DNA of 64,000 bases from positions 659,335 to 723,334 of the forward strand of contig NZ_JACHJY010000004.1 of NCBI RefSeq assembly GCF_014203895.1. The letters are read 5' to 3'. The notes below the pieces were generated by a model, which saw only the letters and a program-made list of their open reading frames with translations, was not told the DNA's origin and did no database searches. Shown piece after piece: positions 53,991 to 62,656 of this stretch; position 1 is the stretch's first letter; each line of letters starts with the position of its first letter. The position numbers were made by a program, and so were the translations under genes. Source of the stretch: Streptomyces nymphaeiformis. Its GTDB lineage: Bacteria > Actinomycetota > Actinomycetes > Streptomycetales > Streptomycetaceae.

Positions 53991-54206
53991 TCATGGGTCG
54001 GTGGGACTTTCGTCCCCCGTGGCGTCCCCCATGGCGTCCTCGGTGCCGTCCGCCGGCTCCTCGGTCTCCGGGACCTCCATGGCGAGCCGCAGGAGGCGAT
54101 GGCAGACCGCGCACTGACGGGTGAGGTGTCCGTACCGCGAAGCGGCCGCCAGATGGGCGCGCAGCAGCGCGCGAGTGTCGTGCCGAGCTGCGGACGCCGC
54201 GGCCAT
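53991..54206 (-). CDS. small conserved protein (DUF6274-like)
   Basis: 71 aa. AAASAARHDTRALLRAHLAAAS, then CAVCHRLLRLAME (a CxxCH motif as in zinc or haem sites) and an acidic tail. Start ATG 54206, with GGAGG about 9 nt upstream. Resembles a Streptomyces family of unknown function found next to bldC. The CxxC may bind zinc (inference). Confidence 0.75.
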   Translation of the reverse strand: MAAASAARHDTRALLRAHLAAASRYGHLTRQCAVCHRLLRLAMEVPETEEPADGTEDAMGDATGDESPTDP

Positions 54207-54293
54207 GCGCGACCACCTCCGGTGTGGGCCCCCGATTCCCTGAAGTCCGGGGTACCGGCGGGCGCGCGGTCCCGTCAAGACACGGGAACACAA

Positions 54294-54325
54294 CGAAGGC
54301 CCGCATCTCGCGATGCGGGCCTTCG
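54294..54325 (-). terminator. terminator of tRNA-Asp copy 1
   Basis: 13-bp stem CGAAGGCCCGCAT / ATGCGGGCCTTCG with a 6-nt loop, just downstream of the tRNA. Confidence 0.85.
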
Positions 54326-54332
54326 TGAAAAG

Positions 54333-54406
54333 CGACTCTGACGGGACTTGAACCCGCGACCTCCACCTTGACAGGGTGGCGAGCTAACCAACTGCTCCAC
54401 AGAGCC
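54333..54406 (-). tRNA. tRNA-Asp (GTC), copy 1
   Basis: 74 nt. Acceptor GGCTCTG / CAGAGTC (one G-T pair), anticodon loop CTGTCAA, T-loop GTTCAAGTC. Identical to 60890-60963. Confidence 0.95.
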
Positions 54407-54504
54407 TTGCTCGCAGCCCCTCGTGAGCGGCTGCGAGACAGACTGTACAGCAGGTCAGGGGGTCTGGTCGAACTCACCGACGGCGAGGTCCCGCGCACGG
54501 ATCT

Positions 54505-57500
54505 CTACGGGGCCGCCGCGTCGATCGCCTTCACGATCCGCTTGTCCGAGATCGGGTACGCCGTCCCCAGCGCGTGCGCGAAGTAGCTCACCCGCAGCTC
54601 CTCGATCATCCAGCGGATGTCGGTGACCTCCGAAGGCACCGGACGCCCCTTCGGAAGCTGCTCCAGGAGCCAGGCGTACTCGTCCTGCATCTCCTGGACC
54701 TTCTCCATCCGGGTGGTGTCCCGCTGGACCCCGGTGGGCATCTGCTGGAGCCGCCGGTCCACCGCCACCAGGTAGCGCATCAGGTCCGGGAGCCGCTTCA
54801 GGCCCGTACGGGTGACGAAGCCGGCCGGCATCAGCCAGGCGAGCTGCGCCTTCACGTCGGTCAGGTTGTTGATCAGGGCCAGGCTGTTCGTCGACTTCAG
54901 CCGGCGCTCGCACGCCTGCCAGGCCGCCAGGATCTGCTGGACCTGGCCCACCGTCCGCACCGTCGTGTCGACCAGGTCCGCGCGGACCCGGTCGTACAGC
55001 TTCCGGAAGGACTCCTCGTCCCAGGCCGGGCCGCCGTGGTCCGCGATCAGCTTGTCGGCCGCGGCGGTCGCGCAGTCGTCGAAGAGGGCCTGGATCGAGC
55101 CGTGCGGGTTCGACGACAGGGCCAGCTTCTGCTGGTTGGTCAGCTTGTCCGAGGCGAACTTCGCCGGGTTCACCGGGATGTTCAGCATGATCAGCTTCCG
55201 GGTGCCCCGCCACATCGCCTGCGCCTGCTCGGCCTCCGAGTCGAAGAGCCGCACGGCCACCGCGTCGCCCTCGTCGACCAGCGCCGGGTACGCCTTGACC
55301 GGCTGCCCGCCCCGCTTGGTCTCGAAGACCTTCGTGAGCGTCCCGATCGTCCAGTCCTTGAGCCCCGTGCGCTCCAGGGAGGGCCCGGAGCCGTCCGGGC
55401 CGCCCGTCGCCGCCGCGGCGGCCTTGGAGAGCGCCTGACGGGCCTTGGGGCGCAGCTTCAGGCGCAGCGTCTCCAGGTCCTTGTCCTCGGCCAGCTTCCG
55501 GCGCCGCTCGTCGACGATCCGGAAGGTCACCTTGAGGTGCTCGGGGACCTTCGCCCAGTCGAAGTCCCCGTCCGTCACCGGGACGCCGACCATCCGCTGG
55601 AGCTCCCGCGCGAGCGCACCCGTCAGCGGCTCCTGGACGGGAACCACGGAGTCCAGGAAGCGGGTCGCGAAGTTCGGCGCCGGCACGTAGTGGCGGCGGA
55701 TCGGCTTCGGCAGCGAGCGGATCAGCTCCGTGACGACCTCCGTGCGCAGACCCGGGATCTGCCACTCGAAGCCCTCGTCGGTCACCTGGTTGAGCACCTG
55801 GAGCGGCACGTGGACGGTCACGCCGTCCGCGTCCGCGCCCGGCTCGAACTGGTACGTCACCCGGAACTTCAGCGCGCCCTGGCGCCAGGAGTCCGGGTAG
55901 TCGTCCTTGGTGACCGCGCCGGCCTTCTCGTTGATGAGCATCTCGCGCTCGAAGTCGAGGAACTCCGGCTCCTCGTGGCGCTTGTGCTTCCACCAGGAGT
56001 CGAAGTGGGCACCGGACACGACGTGTTCGGGGACGCGCTTGTCGTAGAAGTCGAAGAGCGTCTCGTCGTCGACGAGGATGTCCCGGCGCCTGGCCCGGTG
56101 CTCCAGCTCCTCGACCTCGGTGAGGAGCTTGCGGTTGTCCGCGAAGAACTTGTGGTGGGTGCGCCAGTCGCCCTCGACGAGCGCGTTCCGGATGAACAGG
56201 TCGCGGGAGACCTCCGGGTCGATCCGCCCGAAGTTCACCTTGCGGTCGGCGACGATCGGGACGCCGTACAGCGTCACCTTCTCGAAGGCCATCACGGCCG
56301 CCTGGTCCTTCTCCCAGTGCGGCTCGCTGTACGTCTTCTTCACCAGGTGCTGCGCGAGCGGCTCGATCCACTCGGGCTCGATCCGGGCGTTCACCCGGGC
56401 CCAGAGTCGCGAGGTCTCCACCAGCTCGGCGGACATCACGAAACGCGGGGGCTTCTTGAAGAGCGCGGAGCCCGGGAAGATCGCGAACTTGGCGTTCCGC
56501 GCGCCCAGGTACTCGTTCCGGCCGCCACCCTCGCGCTTCGGATCCCGGCCGCTGTCCTTGTTCTCCTTCACGTCCTTCAGGCCGACGTGGGAGAGCAGTC
56601 CGGACAGCAGGGAGACGTGCACGGACTGCTCCGGCGCGTCCTCCTCGTTCAGGTGGATGCCCATCTGCTTCGCGACCGTCCGCAGCTGGGCGTAGATGTC
56701 CTGCCACTCGCGGATCCGCAGGAAGTTCAGGTACTCCTGCTTGCACATCCGGCGGAAGGAGCTGGAGCCGCGCTCCCGCTGCTGCTCGCGGACGTACCGC
56801 CACAGGTTGAGGAAGGCGAGGAAGTCGCTCGTCTCGTCCTTGAACCGGGCGTGCTGCTGATCGGCCTGCGCCTGCTTGTCGGACGGCCGCTCGCGCGGGT
56901 CCTGGATGGACAGCGCCGCCGCGATCACCATGACCTCGCGGACACAGCCGTTCTTGTCGGCCTCCAGGACCATCCGGGCGAGCCGCGGGTCCACGGGCAG
57001 CTGGGACAGCTTCCGGCCCTGCTGCGTCAGCCGCTTCTTCGGGTCCTTCTCCGTCGGGTCGATCGCGCCGAGCTCCTGGAGGAGCTGCACGCCGTCCCGG
57101 ATGTTGCGGTGGTCCGGCGGGTCGATGAAGGGGAACTTCTCGATGTCGCCGAGGCCGGCCGCGGTCATCTGGAGGATGACGGAGGCCAGGTTGGTGCGGA
57201 GGATCTCCGCGTCCGTGAACTCCGGGCGGGTGAGGAAGTCGTCCTCGGAGTACAGCCGGATGCAGATGCCGTCCGACGTACGGCCGCAGCGGCCCTTGCG
57301 CTGGTTGGCGCTGGCCTGGCTGACCGGCTCGATCGGCAGCCGCTGCACCTTGGTGCGGTGCGAGTAGCGGGAGATGCGGGCGGTGCCCGGATCGATCACG
57401 TACTTGATGCCGGGGACGGTCAGGGAGGTCTCGGCGACGTTCGTCGCGAGGACGATCCGGCGGCCGGAGTGCGCCTGGAAGACCCGGTGCTGCTCGGCAT

Positions 57501-58479
57501 GGGAGAGCCGGGCGTAGAGAGGAAGGATCTCGGTGTTGAAGAGCTTCTTCTTCAGCAGCGCGTCCGCCGTGTCGCGGATCTCGCGCTCGCCGGAGAGGAA
57601 GACCAGGACGTCGCCGGGCCCTTCCTTCTGGAGCTCGTCGACGGCGTCGCAGATCGCGGTGATCTGGTCCCGGTCCGACTCCTCCGAGTCCTCCTCCAGG
57701 AGGGGCCGGTAGCGGACCTCGACCGGGTACGTGCGCCCGCTGACCTCGACGATCGGGGCGTCGCCGAAGTGGCGGGAGAAGCGCTCGGGGTCGATCGTCG
57801 CCGAGGTGATGACGACCTTGAGGTCGGGGCGCTTCGGCAGCAGCTGGGCCAGGTAGCCGAGCAGGAAGTCGATGTTGAGGGACCGCTCGTGGGCCTCGTC
57901 GATGATGATCGTGTCGTACGCGCGCAGCTCGCGGTCCGTCTGGATCTCGGCGAGCAGGATGCCGTCCGTCATCAGCTTCACGAAGGTCGCGTCCGGGTTC
58001 ACCTGGTCGGTGAAGCGGACCTTCCAGCCGACGGCCTCGCCCAGCGGGGTCCTCAGCTCCTCGGCGACGCGCTCGGCGACCGTACGGGCGGCGATCCGGC
58101 GGGGCTGGGTGTGCCCGATCATGCCCCGGACGCCCCGGCCCAGCTCCAGACAGATCTTCGGGATCTGCGTGGTCTTGCCGGAGCCCGTCTCACCGGCGAC
58201 GATCACGACCTGGTGGTCGCGTATCGCCTCCAGGATCTCGTCCTTCTTCTGCGAGACGGGCAGCTGCTCGGGGTACGTGACCGCGGGCACGCGGGAGGCG
58301 CGCCCGTCGACGCGCTCCTTGGCCTTGGCCGCCTCGGCGGCGATCTCGTCCAGGACGGCCGCGCGGGCCTCGGGCTTGCGGATGCGGCGGGCGCCTTCGA
58401 GACGGCGGCCGAGCCGGTGGGAGTCCCGCAGCGAGACCTCGGCCAGGACGGACTGGAGGGCGGCGAAGGAAGTAGACAT
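54505..58479 (-). CDS. hrpA: ATP-dependent RNA helicase HrpA
   Basis: 1324 aa DEAH-box helicase. GETGSGKTTQIPK (motif I), TQPRRIAARTVAERV (Ia), DEAH (II), SATIDPERF (III), TNVAETSLTVPGIKYVID (V), QRKGRCGR (VI), then the OB/helicase-associated domain and a long C-terminal DUF3418 region typical of full-length HrpA. Related HrpA/HrpB act in mRNA processing and rescue of stalled ribosomes. Start ATG 58479 (MSTSFAALQSVLAEVSLRD). It ends in AIDAAAP near the tRNA-Asp. Confidence 0.96.
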   Translation of the reverse strand: MSTSFAALQSVLAEVSLRDSHRLGRRLEGARRIRKPEARAAVLDEIAAEAAKAKERVDGRASRVPAVTYPEQLPVSQKKDEILEAIRDHQVVIVAGETGSGKTTQIPKICLELGRGVRGMIGHTQPRRIAARTVAERVAEELRTPLGEAVGWKVRFTDQVNPDATFVKLMTDGILLAEIQTDRELRAYDTIIIDEAHERSLNIDFLLGYLAQLLPKRPDLKVVITSATIDPERFSRHFGDAPIVEVSGRTYPVEVRYRPLLEEDSEESDRDQITAICDAVDELQKEGPGDVLVFLSGEREIRDTADALLKKKLFNTEILPLYARLSHAEQHRVFQAHSGRRIVLATNVAETSLTVPGIKYVIDPGTARISRYSHRTKVQRLPIEPVSQASANQRKGRCGRTSDGICIRLYSEDDFLTRPEFTDAEILRTNLASVILQMTAAGLGDIEKFPFIDPPDHRNIRDGVQLLQELGAIDPTEKDPKKRLTQQGRKLSQLPVDPRLARMVLEADKNGCVREVMVIAAALSIQDPRERPSDKQAQADQQHARFKDETSDFLAFLNLWRYVREQQRERGSSSFRRMCKQEYLNFLRIREWQDIYAQLRTVAKQMGIHLNEEDAPEQSVHVSLLSGLLSHVGLKDVKENKDSGRDPKREGGGRNEYLGARNAKFAIFPGSALFKKPPRFVMSAELVETSRLWARVNARIEPEWIEPLAQHLVKKTYSEPHWEKDQAAVMAFEKVTLYGVPIVADRKVNFGRIDPEVSRDLFIRNALVEGDWRTHHKFFADNRKLLTEVEELEHRARRRDILVDDETLFDFYDKRVPEHVVSGAHFDSWWKHKRHEEPEFLDFEREMLINEKAGAVTKDDYPDSWRQGALKFRVTYQFEPGADADGVTVHVPLQVLNQVTDEGFEWQIPGLRTEVVTELIRSLPKPIRRHYVPAPNFATRFLDSVVPVQEPLTGALARELQRMVGVPVTDGDFDWAKVPEHLKVTFRIVDERRRKLAEDKDLETLRLKLRPKARQALSKAAAAATGGPDGSGPSLERTGLKDWTIGTLTKVFETKRGGQPVKAYPALVDEGDAVAVRLFDSEAEQAQAMWRGTRKLIMLNIPVNPAKFASDKLTNQQKLALSSNPHGSIQALFDDCATAAADKLIADHGGPAWDEESFRKLYDRVRADLVDTTVRTVGQVQQILAAWQACERRLKSTNSLALINNLTDVKAQLAWLMPAGFVTRTGLKRLPDLMRYLVAVDRRLQQMPTGVQRDTTRMEKVQEMQDEYAWLLEQLPKGRPVPSEVTDIRWMIEELRVSYFAHALGTAYPISDKRIVKAIDAAAP

Positions 58480-58591
58480 ACGGGATCCAGGATCGCACCT
58501 GCGGACGAGAAGCGGCGAACCGATTTACGAAGGGGGCGGAGCGGCCGTGCGTAGTATTTCGGGCATCTGGCCCGGACCGGAGAGGTTTCGC

Positions 58592-58996
58592 ATGTTCCGC
58601 ACCACCCGCGCGCCGGCGGTGCTCGCCGCGCTCCTGGGCCTGGTGCTGGGGCTCCTGACCTGCGGGGCCTTCGCCCCGAGCGGTACGGCTCCGGGCCCGG
58701 CCCGGTTCGCCGGTACGGCCTCGGCCGCGGTCCCCGTCGCCGACACGGCCCCCGTCGTCCTCGGTGCCGCCGTGCCCGGCTGCGACCCGGGCCACCCCGC
58801 CGACGAAGGGGCCGGAGGTCCCGTCGTACCGCCGCGCGCGCACGGCTTCGCCGAGCTGCTGCCGGCACTGGCCGCCGACCGGGCGGTGCCCGGGGTCCGG
58901 CAGCCGGACCCCTGCGACCCGGCCGCGCCGCCGGGCCGGGAGCCACCCGCGCGCGTGCCCCGGTCTCCCGTGGAGCTGTCGGTCCTGAGGGTGTAG
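58592..58996 (+). CDS. small exported protein, function unknown
   Basis: 134 aa. An N-terminal hydrophobic segment LAALLGLVLGLLTCGAFAPSG could be a signal or anchor, followed by a Pro/Ala-rich low-complexity chain with two or three Cys. TAGTAT at 58552-58557 makes a good -10, and GGAGAGG precedes the ATG. No family recognised. The gene is real by signals, but conservation is unknown. Confidence 0.65.
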   Translation: MFRTTRAPAVLAALLGLVLGLLTCGAFAPSGTAPGPARFAGTASAAVPVADTAPVVLGAAVPGCDPGHPADEGAGGPVVPPRAHGFAELLPALAADRAVPGVRQPDPCDPAAPPGREPPARVPRSPVELSVLRV

Positions 58997-59061
58997 ACGG
59001 ACGGCCGCCTTCCGCCGTCCTTCCCCCTCTGATCCGTTGATCCGTGCAGGAGTGCTTCCGC

Positions 59062-59850
59062 ATGTCCAAGTCCAAGCCGATTCTGATCGTCTCCGGTGTC
59101 GCGGCCGCCGCCGTGCTGCTCGGCGTCGTCTCGTACACCGCCACCAAGCCCTCGTCCCCCGGCGCCTCCGGCTCCTCTTCTGTCGCCGAGGTCTCCGCCG
59201 ACCCCTCCGCCGGTGTCTACGCCGAGCTGGAGGCGTACGCCCGCCGCGACGCCTCCGACGAGCTCGCCCTCGGCCGCGCCGACGCCCCCGTCGTGCTCAT
59301 CGAGTACGCCGACTTCAAGTGCGGCTACTGCGGGAAGTTCGCCCGCGACACCGAGCCGGCCCTGGTGAAGAAGTACGTGGAGAAGGGCACCCTGCGGATC
59401 GAGTGGCGGAACTTCCCGATCTTCGGCGAGGAGTCGGAGGCCGCCGCCCGCGCCTCCTGGGCGGCCGGGCAGCAGGGCCGGTTCTGGGAGTTCCACAAGG
59501 CCGCCTACGCCGAGGGCGCCAAGGAGAAGGGCTTCGGCAAGGAGCGCCTGGCCGCCCTCGCGACCGAGGCCGGCGTGCCCGACCTCGCCCGGTTCGCCAA
59601 GGACGGCGACAGCGCGGCGGCCCGGGAGGCCGTACGGAAGGACCAGGAGCAGGGGTACGAGCTCGGCGCCTCCTCCACCCCGTCCTTCCTGATCAACGGC
59701 CGGCCGATCGCGGGCGCCCAGCCGCTGGAGACCTTCACGGAGGCGATCGAGGCGGCGGCGAAGGCGGCTCCGAAGACGGCTCCGAAGGCCGCTCCGACCG
59801 CGGCGCCGAAGGCCGCTCGGACCGCCGCTCCGACGAAGGCCGGGCAGTGA
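59062..59850 (+). CDS. membrane-anchored DsbA-family thiol oxidoreductase
   Basis: 262 aa. N-terminal anchor at about 5-25, Ser-rich linker, thioredoxin fold with active site C87-G-Y-C90 (EYADFKCGYCGKFARD) and cis-Pro segment SSTPSFLING. A tail of KAAP/TAAP repeats ends the protein. Forms or reshuffles disulfides in exported proteins. Overlaps the CcdA-like gene by 4 nt (GTGA), which probably supplies electrons to it. Start ATG 59062, with CAGGAG upstream. Confidence 0.92.
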   Translation: MSKSKPILIVSGVAAAAVLLGVVSYTATKPSSPGASGSSSVAEVSADPSAGVYAELEAYARRDASDELALGRADAPVVLIEYADFKCGYCGKFARDTEPALVKKYVEKGTLRIEWRNFPIFGEESEAAARASWAAGQQGRFWEFHKAAYAEGAKEKGFGKERLAALATEAGVPDLARFAKDGDSAAAREAVRKDQEQGYELGASSTPSFLINGRPIAGAQPLETFTEAIEAAAKAAPKTAPKAAPTAAPKAARTAAPTKAGQ

Positions 59851-60680
59851 CCTCCGGCATCGGCTACTTCGCCGCCTTCCTCGGCGGCCTCCTCGCCCTG
59901 CTCAGCCCGTGCAGCGCCCTGCTCCTGCCCGCCTTCTTCGCGTATTCGATCGACACGCGCGCGAAGCTCGTGGCCAGGACCGGCATCCTCTACGCGGGCC
60001 TTGCGACCACGCTCGTACCGCTCGGCGCGGCCGGCTCCCTCGCGGGCCGGTTCTTCTACGGCCACCGGGACCTGCTCGTCACCGCCGGCGGCTGGCTGAT
60101 CGTCGGCCTCGGCGTCCTCCAGATCCTCGGGCTCGGCTTCACCTCCCGCCGGATCGCCGAGGCGAGCGGCCGCATCCGGCCCACCTCGGCGCTCTCCGTC
60201 TACGCCCTCGGCCTGGTCTACGGCCTCGCGGGCTTCTGCGCGGGCCCGATCCTGGGCAGCGTCCTGACGGTGGCGGCGCTGAGCGGCAGCCCGGCGTACG
60301 GCGGACTGCTCCTCGCCGTGTACGCGCTGGGGATGGCCGTCCCGCTGTTCGTCCTGGCGCTGCTCTGGGAGCGGTACGAGCTGGGCCGGCGGCGCTGGCT
60401 GCGCGGCCGGCCGCTCCGTGCCGGCCGCTTCGAGGTGCACTCCACCTCGCTGCTGTCGGGCCTCTTCTTCATCGCCCTCGGCACCCTGTTCCTGGTCTTC
60501 GACGGGACGACCGCGCTGCCGGGGCTGCTGTCGGTGGACGACTCCTTCGCCATCGAGGAGCGGGTCGCCTCGCTCGGCCGGGCGGTGCCGGACTGGGCGC
60601 TGCTCGTGGCCGTGGTCGCGGTGGTGGCGGTCGCCTTCGCGGTGCGCGGCCGCAAGGGGCGGCGGCGCGAGGAGGCCTGA
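59847..60680 (+). CDS. CcdA/DsbD-like transmembrane electron carrier
   Basis: 277 aa with six to eight TM segments. The two redox Cys lie in SPCSALLLP (TM1) and GFCAGPILG, the CcdA hallmark. It moves reducing power from cytoplasmic thioredoxin to extracytoplasmic thiol proteins, here most plausibly the adjacent DsbA-like protein. Basic cytoplasmic tail RGRKGRRREE. A terminator hairpin follows at 60758-60787. Confidence 0.92.
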   Translation: MTSGIGYFAAFLGGLLALLSPCSALLLPAFFAYSIDTRAKLVARTGILYAGLATTLVPLGAAGSLAGRFFYGHRDLLVTAGGWLIVGLGVLQILGLGFTSRRIAEASGRIRPTSALSVYALGLVYGLAGFCAGPILGSVLTVAALSGSPAYGGLLLAVYALGMAVPLFVLALLWERYELGRRRWLRGRPLRAGRFEVHSTSLLSGLFFIALGTLFLVFDGTTALPGLLSVDDSFAIEERVASLGRAVPDWALLVAVVAVVAVAFAVRGRKGRRREEA

Positions 60681-60757
60681 GCCGTACGGGGGAGGGGCGC
60701 GGGCCCCTTCCCCGTACGGCCGGCTTCGGGCGCACGAAGAAGGCCTCGGGGAACGAA

Positions 60758-60787
60758 GAAGGCCCCGTTCTTTCGAACGGGGCCTTC
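60758..60787. terminator. bidirectional terminator, ccdA-like gene / tRNA-Phe
   Basis: 13-bp stem GAAGGCCCCGTTC / GAACGGGGCCTTC with a TTTC loop. Confidence 0.85.
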
Positions 60788-60793
60788 TCTTTG

Positions 60794-60867
60794 TGGCTGG
60801 GGCCGGGGTCGAACCGGCGACCTATCGCTTTTCAGGCGATCGCTCGTACCAACTGAGCTACCCAGCC
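60794..60867 (-). tRNA. tRNA-Phe (GAA)
   Basis: 74 nt. Acceptor GGCTGGG / CCCAGCC, anticodon loop CTGAAAA (GAA), T-loop GTTCGACCC. Confidence 0.95.
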
Positions 60868-60889
60868 ACGAAGCTGTTTCCAGCTTCAG

Positions 60890-60963
60890 CGACTCTGACG
60901 GGACTTGAACCCGCGACCTCCACCTTGACAGGGTGGCGAGCTAACCAACTGCTCCACAGAGCC
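60890..60963 (-). tRNA. tRNA-Asp (GTC), copy 2
   Basis: 74 nt, identical to 54333-54406; 22 bp from tRNA-Phe and in the same orientation. Confidence 0.95.
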
Positions 60964-61003
60964 AAGCTTGTGTGCGATCACTAGTCTCGCACACGGTCAT
61001 GCG

Positions 61004-61076
61004 TGCCCCCAACGGGATTCGAACCCGTGCTACCGCCTTGAAAGGGCGGCGTCCTGGGCCACTAGACGATGAGGGC
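61004..61076 (-). tRNA. tRNA-Glu (TTC)
   Basis: 73 nt. Acceptor GCCCTCA / TGGGGGC with a U-G pair, anticodon loop CTTTCAA (TTC), T-loop GTTCGAATC. First gene of a Glu-Asp-Phe tRNA operon. Confidence 0.95.
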
Positions 61077-61203
61077 TAGAGGCTCACCTGCGCACTTCTC
61101 AGTGCGTCGGGGACGTGAGAAGCATATGGGATGCCGGCCGGTATCGCCAAAACGGTTTCCCCCCGCAAGCGGGAGGCGCCCCCGGACGGGGGAGAATGGG
61201 CCC

Positions 61204-61554
61204 GTGCTGGAGATGACGCGCGAGGAGTTCGAGGAGCTCGTCGCCGAGGCCCTGGACCGGATCCCGCCGGAGCTGACCCGGCTGATGGACAACGTCGCCG
61301 TGTTCGTGGAGGACGAGCCCTCCCCGGACGATCCCGAGCTGCTCGGGCTCTACGAGGGGACGCCGCTGACGGAGCGCGGCGAGTGGTACGCCGGGGTGCT
61401 GCCCGACCGGATCACGATCTACCGGGGGCCGACGCTGCGGATGTGCGAGTCGCGCGAGGACGTCGTGGCAGAGACCGAGATCACCGTCGTCCACGAGATC
61501 GCCCACCACTTCGGCATCGACGACGAGCGGCTGCACGCCCTCGGCTACGGCTGA
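61204..61554 (+). CDS. small zincin-like metallopeptidase
   Basis: 116 aa. The zincin motif is H97-E-I-A-H101-H-F-G-I-D, with a third ligand probably D106 or nearby. It belongs to the metallopeptidase family (zincin_1, DUF1025-like) common in actinobacteria. Substrate unknown. Start GTG 61204 (VLEMTREEFEEL). GAGAAT lies 6 nt upstream, so the mRNA is possibly leaderless; the ATG at 61213 is an alternative. Confidence 0.9.
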   Translation: MLEMTREEFEELVAEALDRIPPELTRLMDNVAVFVEDEPSPDDPELLGLYEGTPLTERGEWYAGVLPDRITIYRGPTLRMCESREDVVAETEITVVHEIAHHFGIDDERLHALGYG

Positions 61555-61777
61555 GCGGGACGGGCGGCCGGGGCCGGTTCGGCGGCCTGAGGCGGTCCGG
61601 CGGCCGGTGCGGTCCGGCGGCCGGGGGCGGGTGATCGCGGGTCGGTGATCGCGGGCCGTGTGGCCGGCCGTGGCCGGATCGGGTCGCTGTGCGGCGGCCG
61701 TGTCCCTTGTGGTGCCTGGGGAGTTGGGCAGGGCGACGCGTTCCGTTCCTGCCTGTTGTGTCCTGGAGGTGCCCCCC

Positions 61778-62458
61778 GTGCGCCATTTGCCCACCCCGGT
61801 GAGATGGGCCGCCACCGCGCTGGCCGTCGCGGCCTGTGCCGGTCTGAGCGGCTGTATGAGTGTGAGTGACGAGGGGGCGAAGCCGGCGCCCGGCGCGTCC
61901 GGGGAGAAGCGCGGCGTGGCGGCCGAGAGCGACGGCGGCGGCGCGGACCAGGGCGGGGGCTCCGGATCCTGGAACGGCCGGTCCGGGAGGGGCGGGCCCG
62001 CCGCGGCCGGCGGCGGCAAGGAGTCCCCGGTCCCGAGCGGCTCGCCGTCCGGCACGGCGAAGCCCTCGCCGGGCGCGGTGCTGCCGGTGGAGGGGCCGGG
62101 CGGTACCGGGGGGCCGTCGAAGCCGCCGGCCGGCGGCGGCCACGAGGTCCCGGGCGCCGGCTCGGGCGCCGGCAGCGGGAGCGGCGGCAGCGGGGGCACG
62201 GACGGCGGGAGCGGCGGAGGCGCCGGGGGGCCGGACGGCGGCGGGGCCACGCCCACGCCGGATCCGACCCAGCCGAGCCCCGATCCGACGCCCGAGCCCA
62301 CCTCGAACCCGACGCCCGAGCCGACCCCGGAGCCGACGTCGAACCCCACCGATCCGCCGAGCACCGGCCCCGGCACCCAGATGGGTGCCATGCGGGCGGC
62401 GGACGGGCCGGGGGCGCCCCCGGAGCCCGCGGCATCACCGCAGGCGGAGCCGGTGTGA
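61778..62458 (+). CDS. Pro/Gly/Ser-rich lipoprotein
   Basis: 226 aa from GTG 61778, with GGAGGT 7 nt upstream. Lipobox LSGC gives the lipidated Cys at about residue 24. The rest is disordered: Gly/Ser runs, then PTPDPTQPSPDPTPEPTSNP repeats resembling cell-wall-spanning stalks. No folded domain, so it may be a spacer or surface anchor. Function unknown. Confidence 0.75.
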   Translation: MRHLPTPVRWAATALAVAACAGLSGCMSVSDEGAKPAPGASGEKRGVAAESDGGGADQGGGSGSWNGRSGRGGPAAAGGGKESPVPSGSPSGTAKPSPGAVLPVEGPGGTGGPSKPPAGGGHEVPGAGSGAGSGSGGSGGTDGGSGGGAGGPDGGGATPTPDPTQPSPDPTPEPTSNPTPEPTPEPTSNPTDPPSTGPGTQMGAMRAADGPGAPPEPAASPQAEPV

Positions 62459-62656
62459 CGCAGTCCGATTTGCCATAGGTGGGGGAGGGTGCGTATGGTG
62501 GTAGATCGCTTGATCCCATTGCCCGGCGCCGATACCGAAGAGCGCCGTGTGGCGCGTACTCTCCCTAGCCGTGGCTGACCGCATTGAGGCGGTCGATTTG
62601 CGAAATCACGGAGTTGACGGGCGCGTGCCGAGACTCCGGAAGGTTTCGCATTTCGC
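62459..62656. promoter_or_regulatory. leader of the DEAD-box helicase gene
   Basis: 198 bp. TATGGT at about 62492-62497 is a possible -10, which would give a 5' UTR near 150 nt. It carries a GCGCCG/GTGTGGCGCG stem candidate (62540-62556). No gene seen. Confidence 0.4.
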
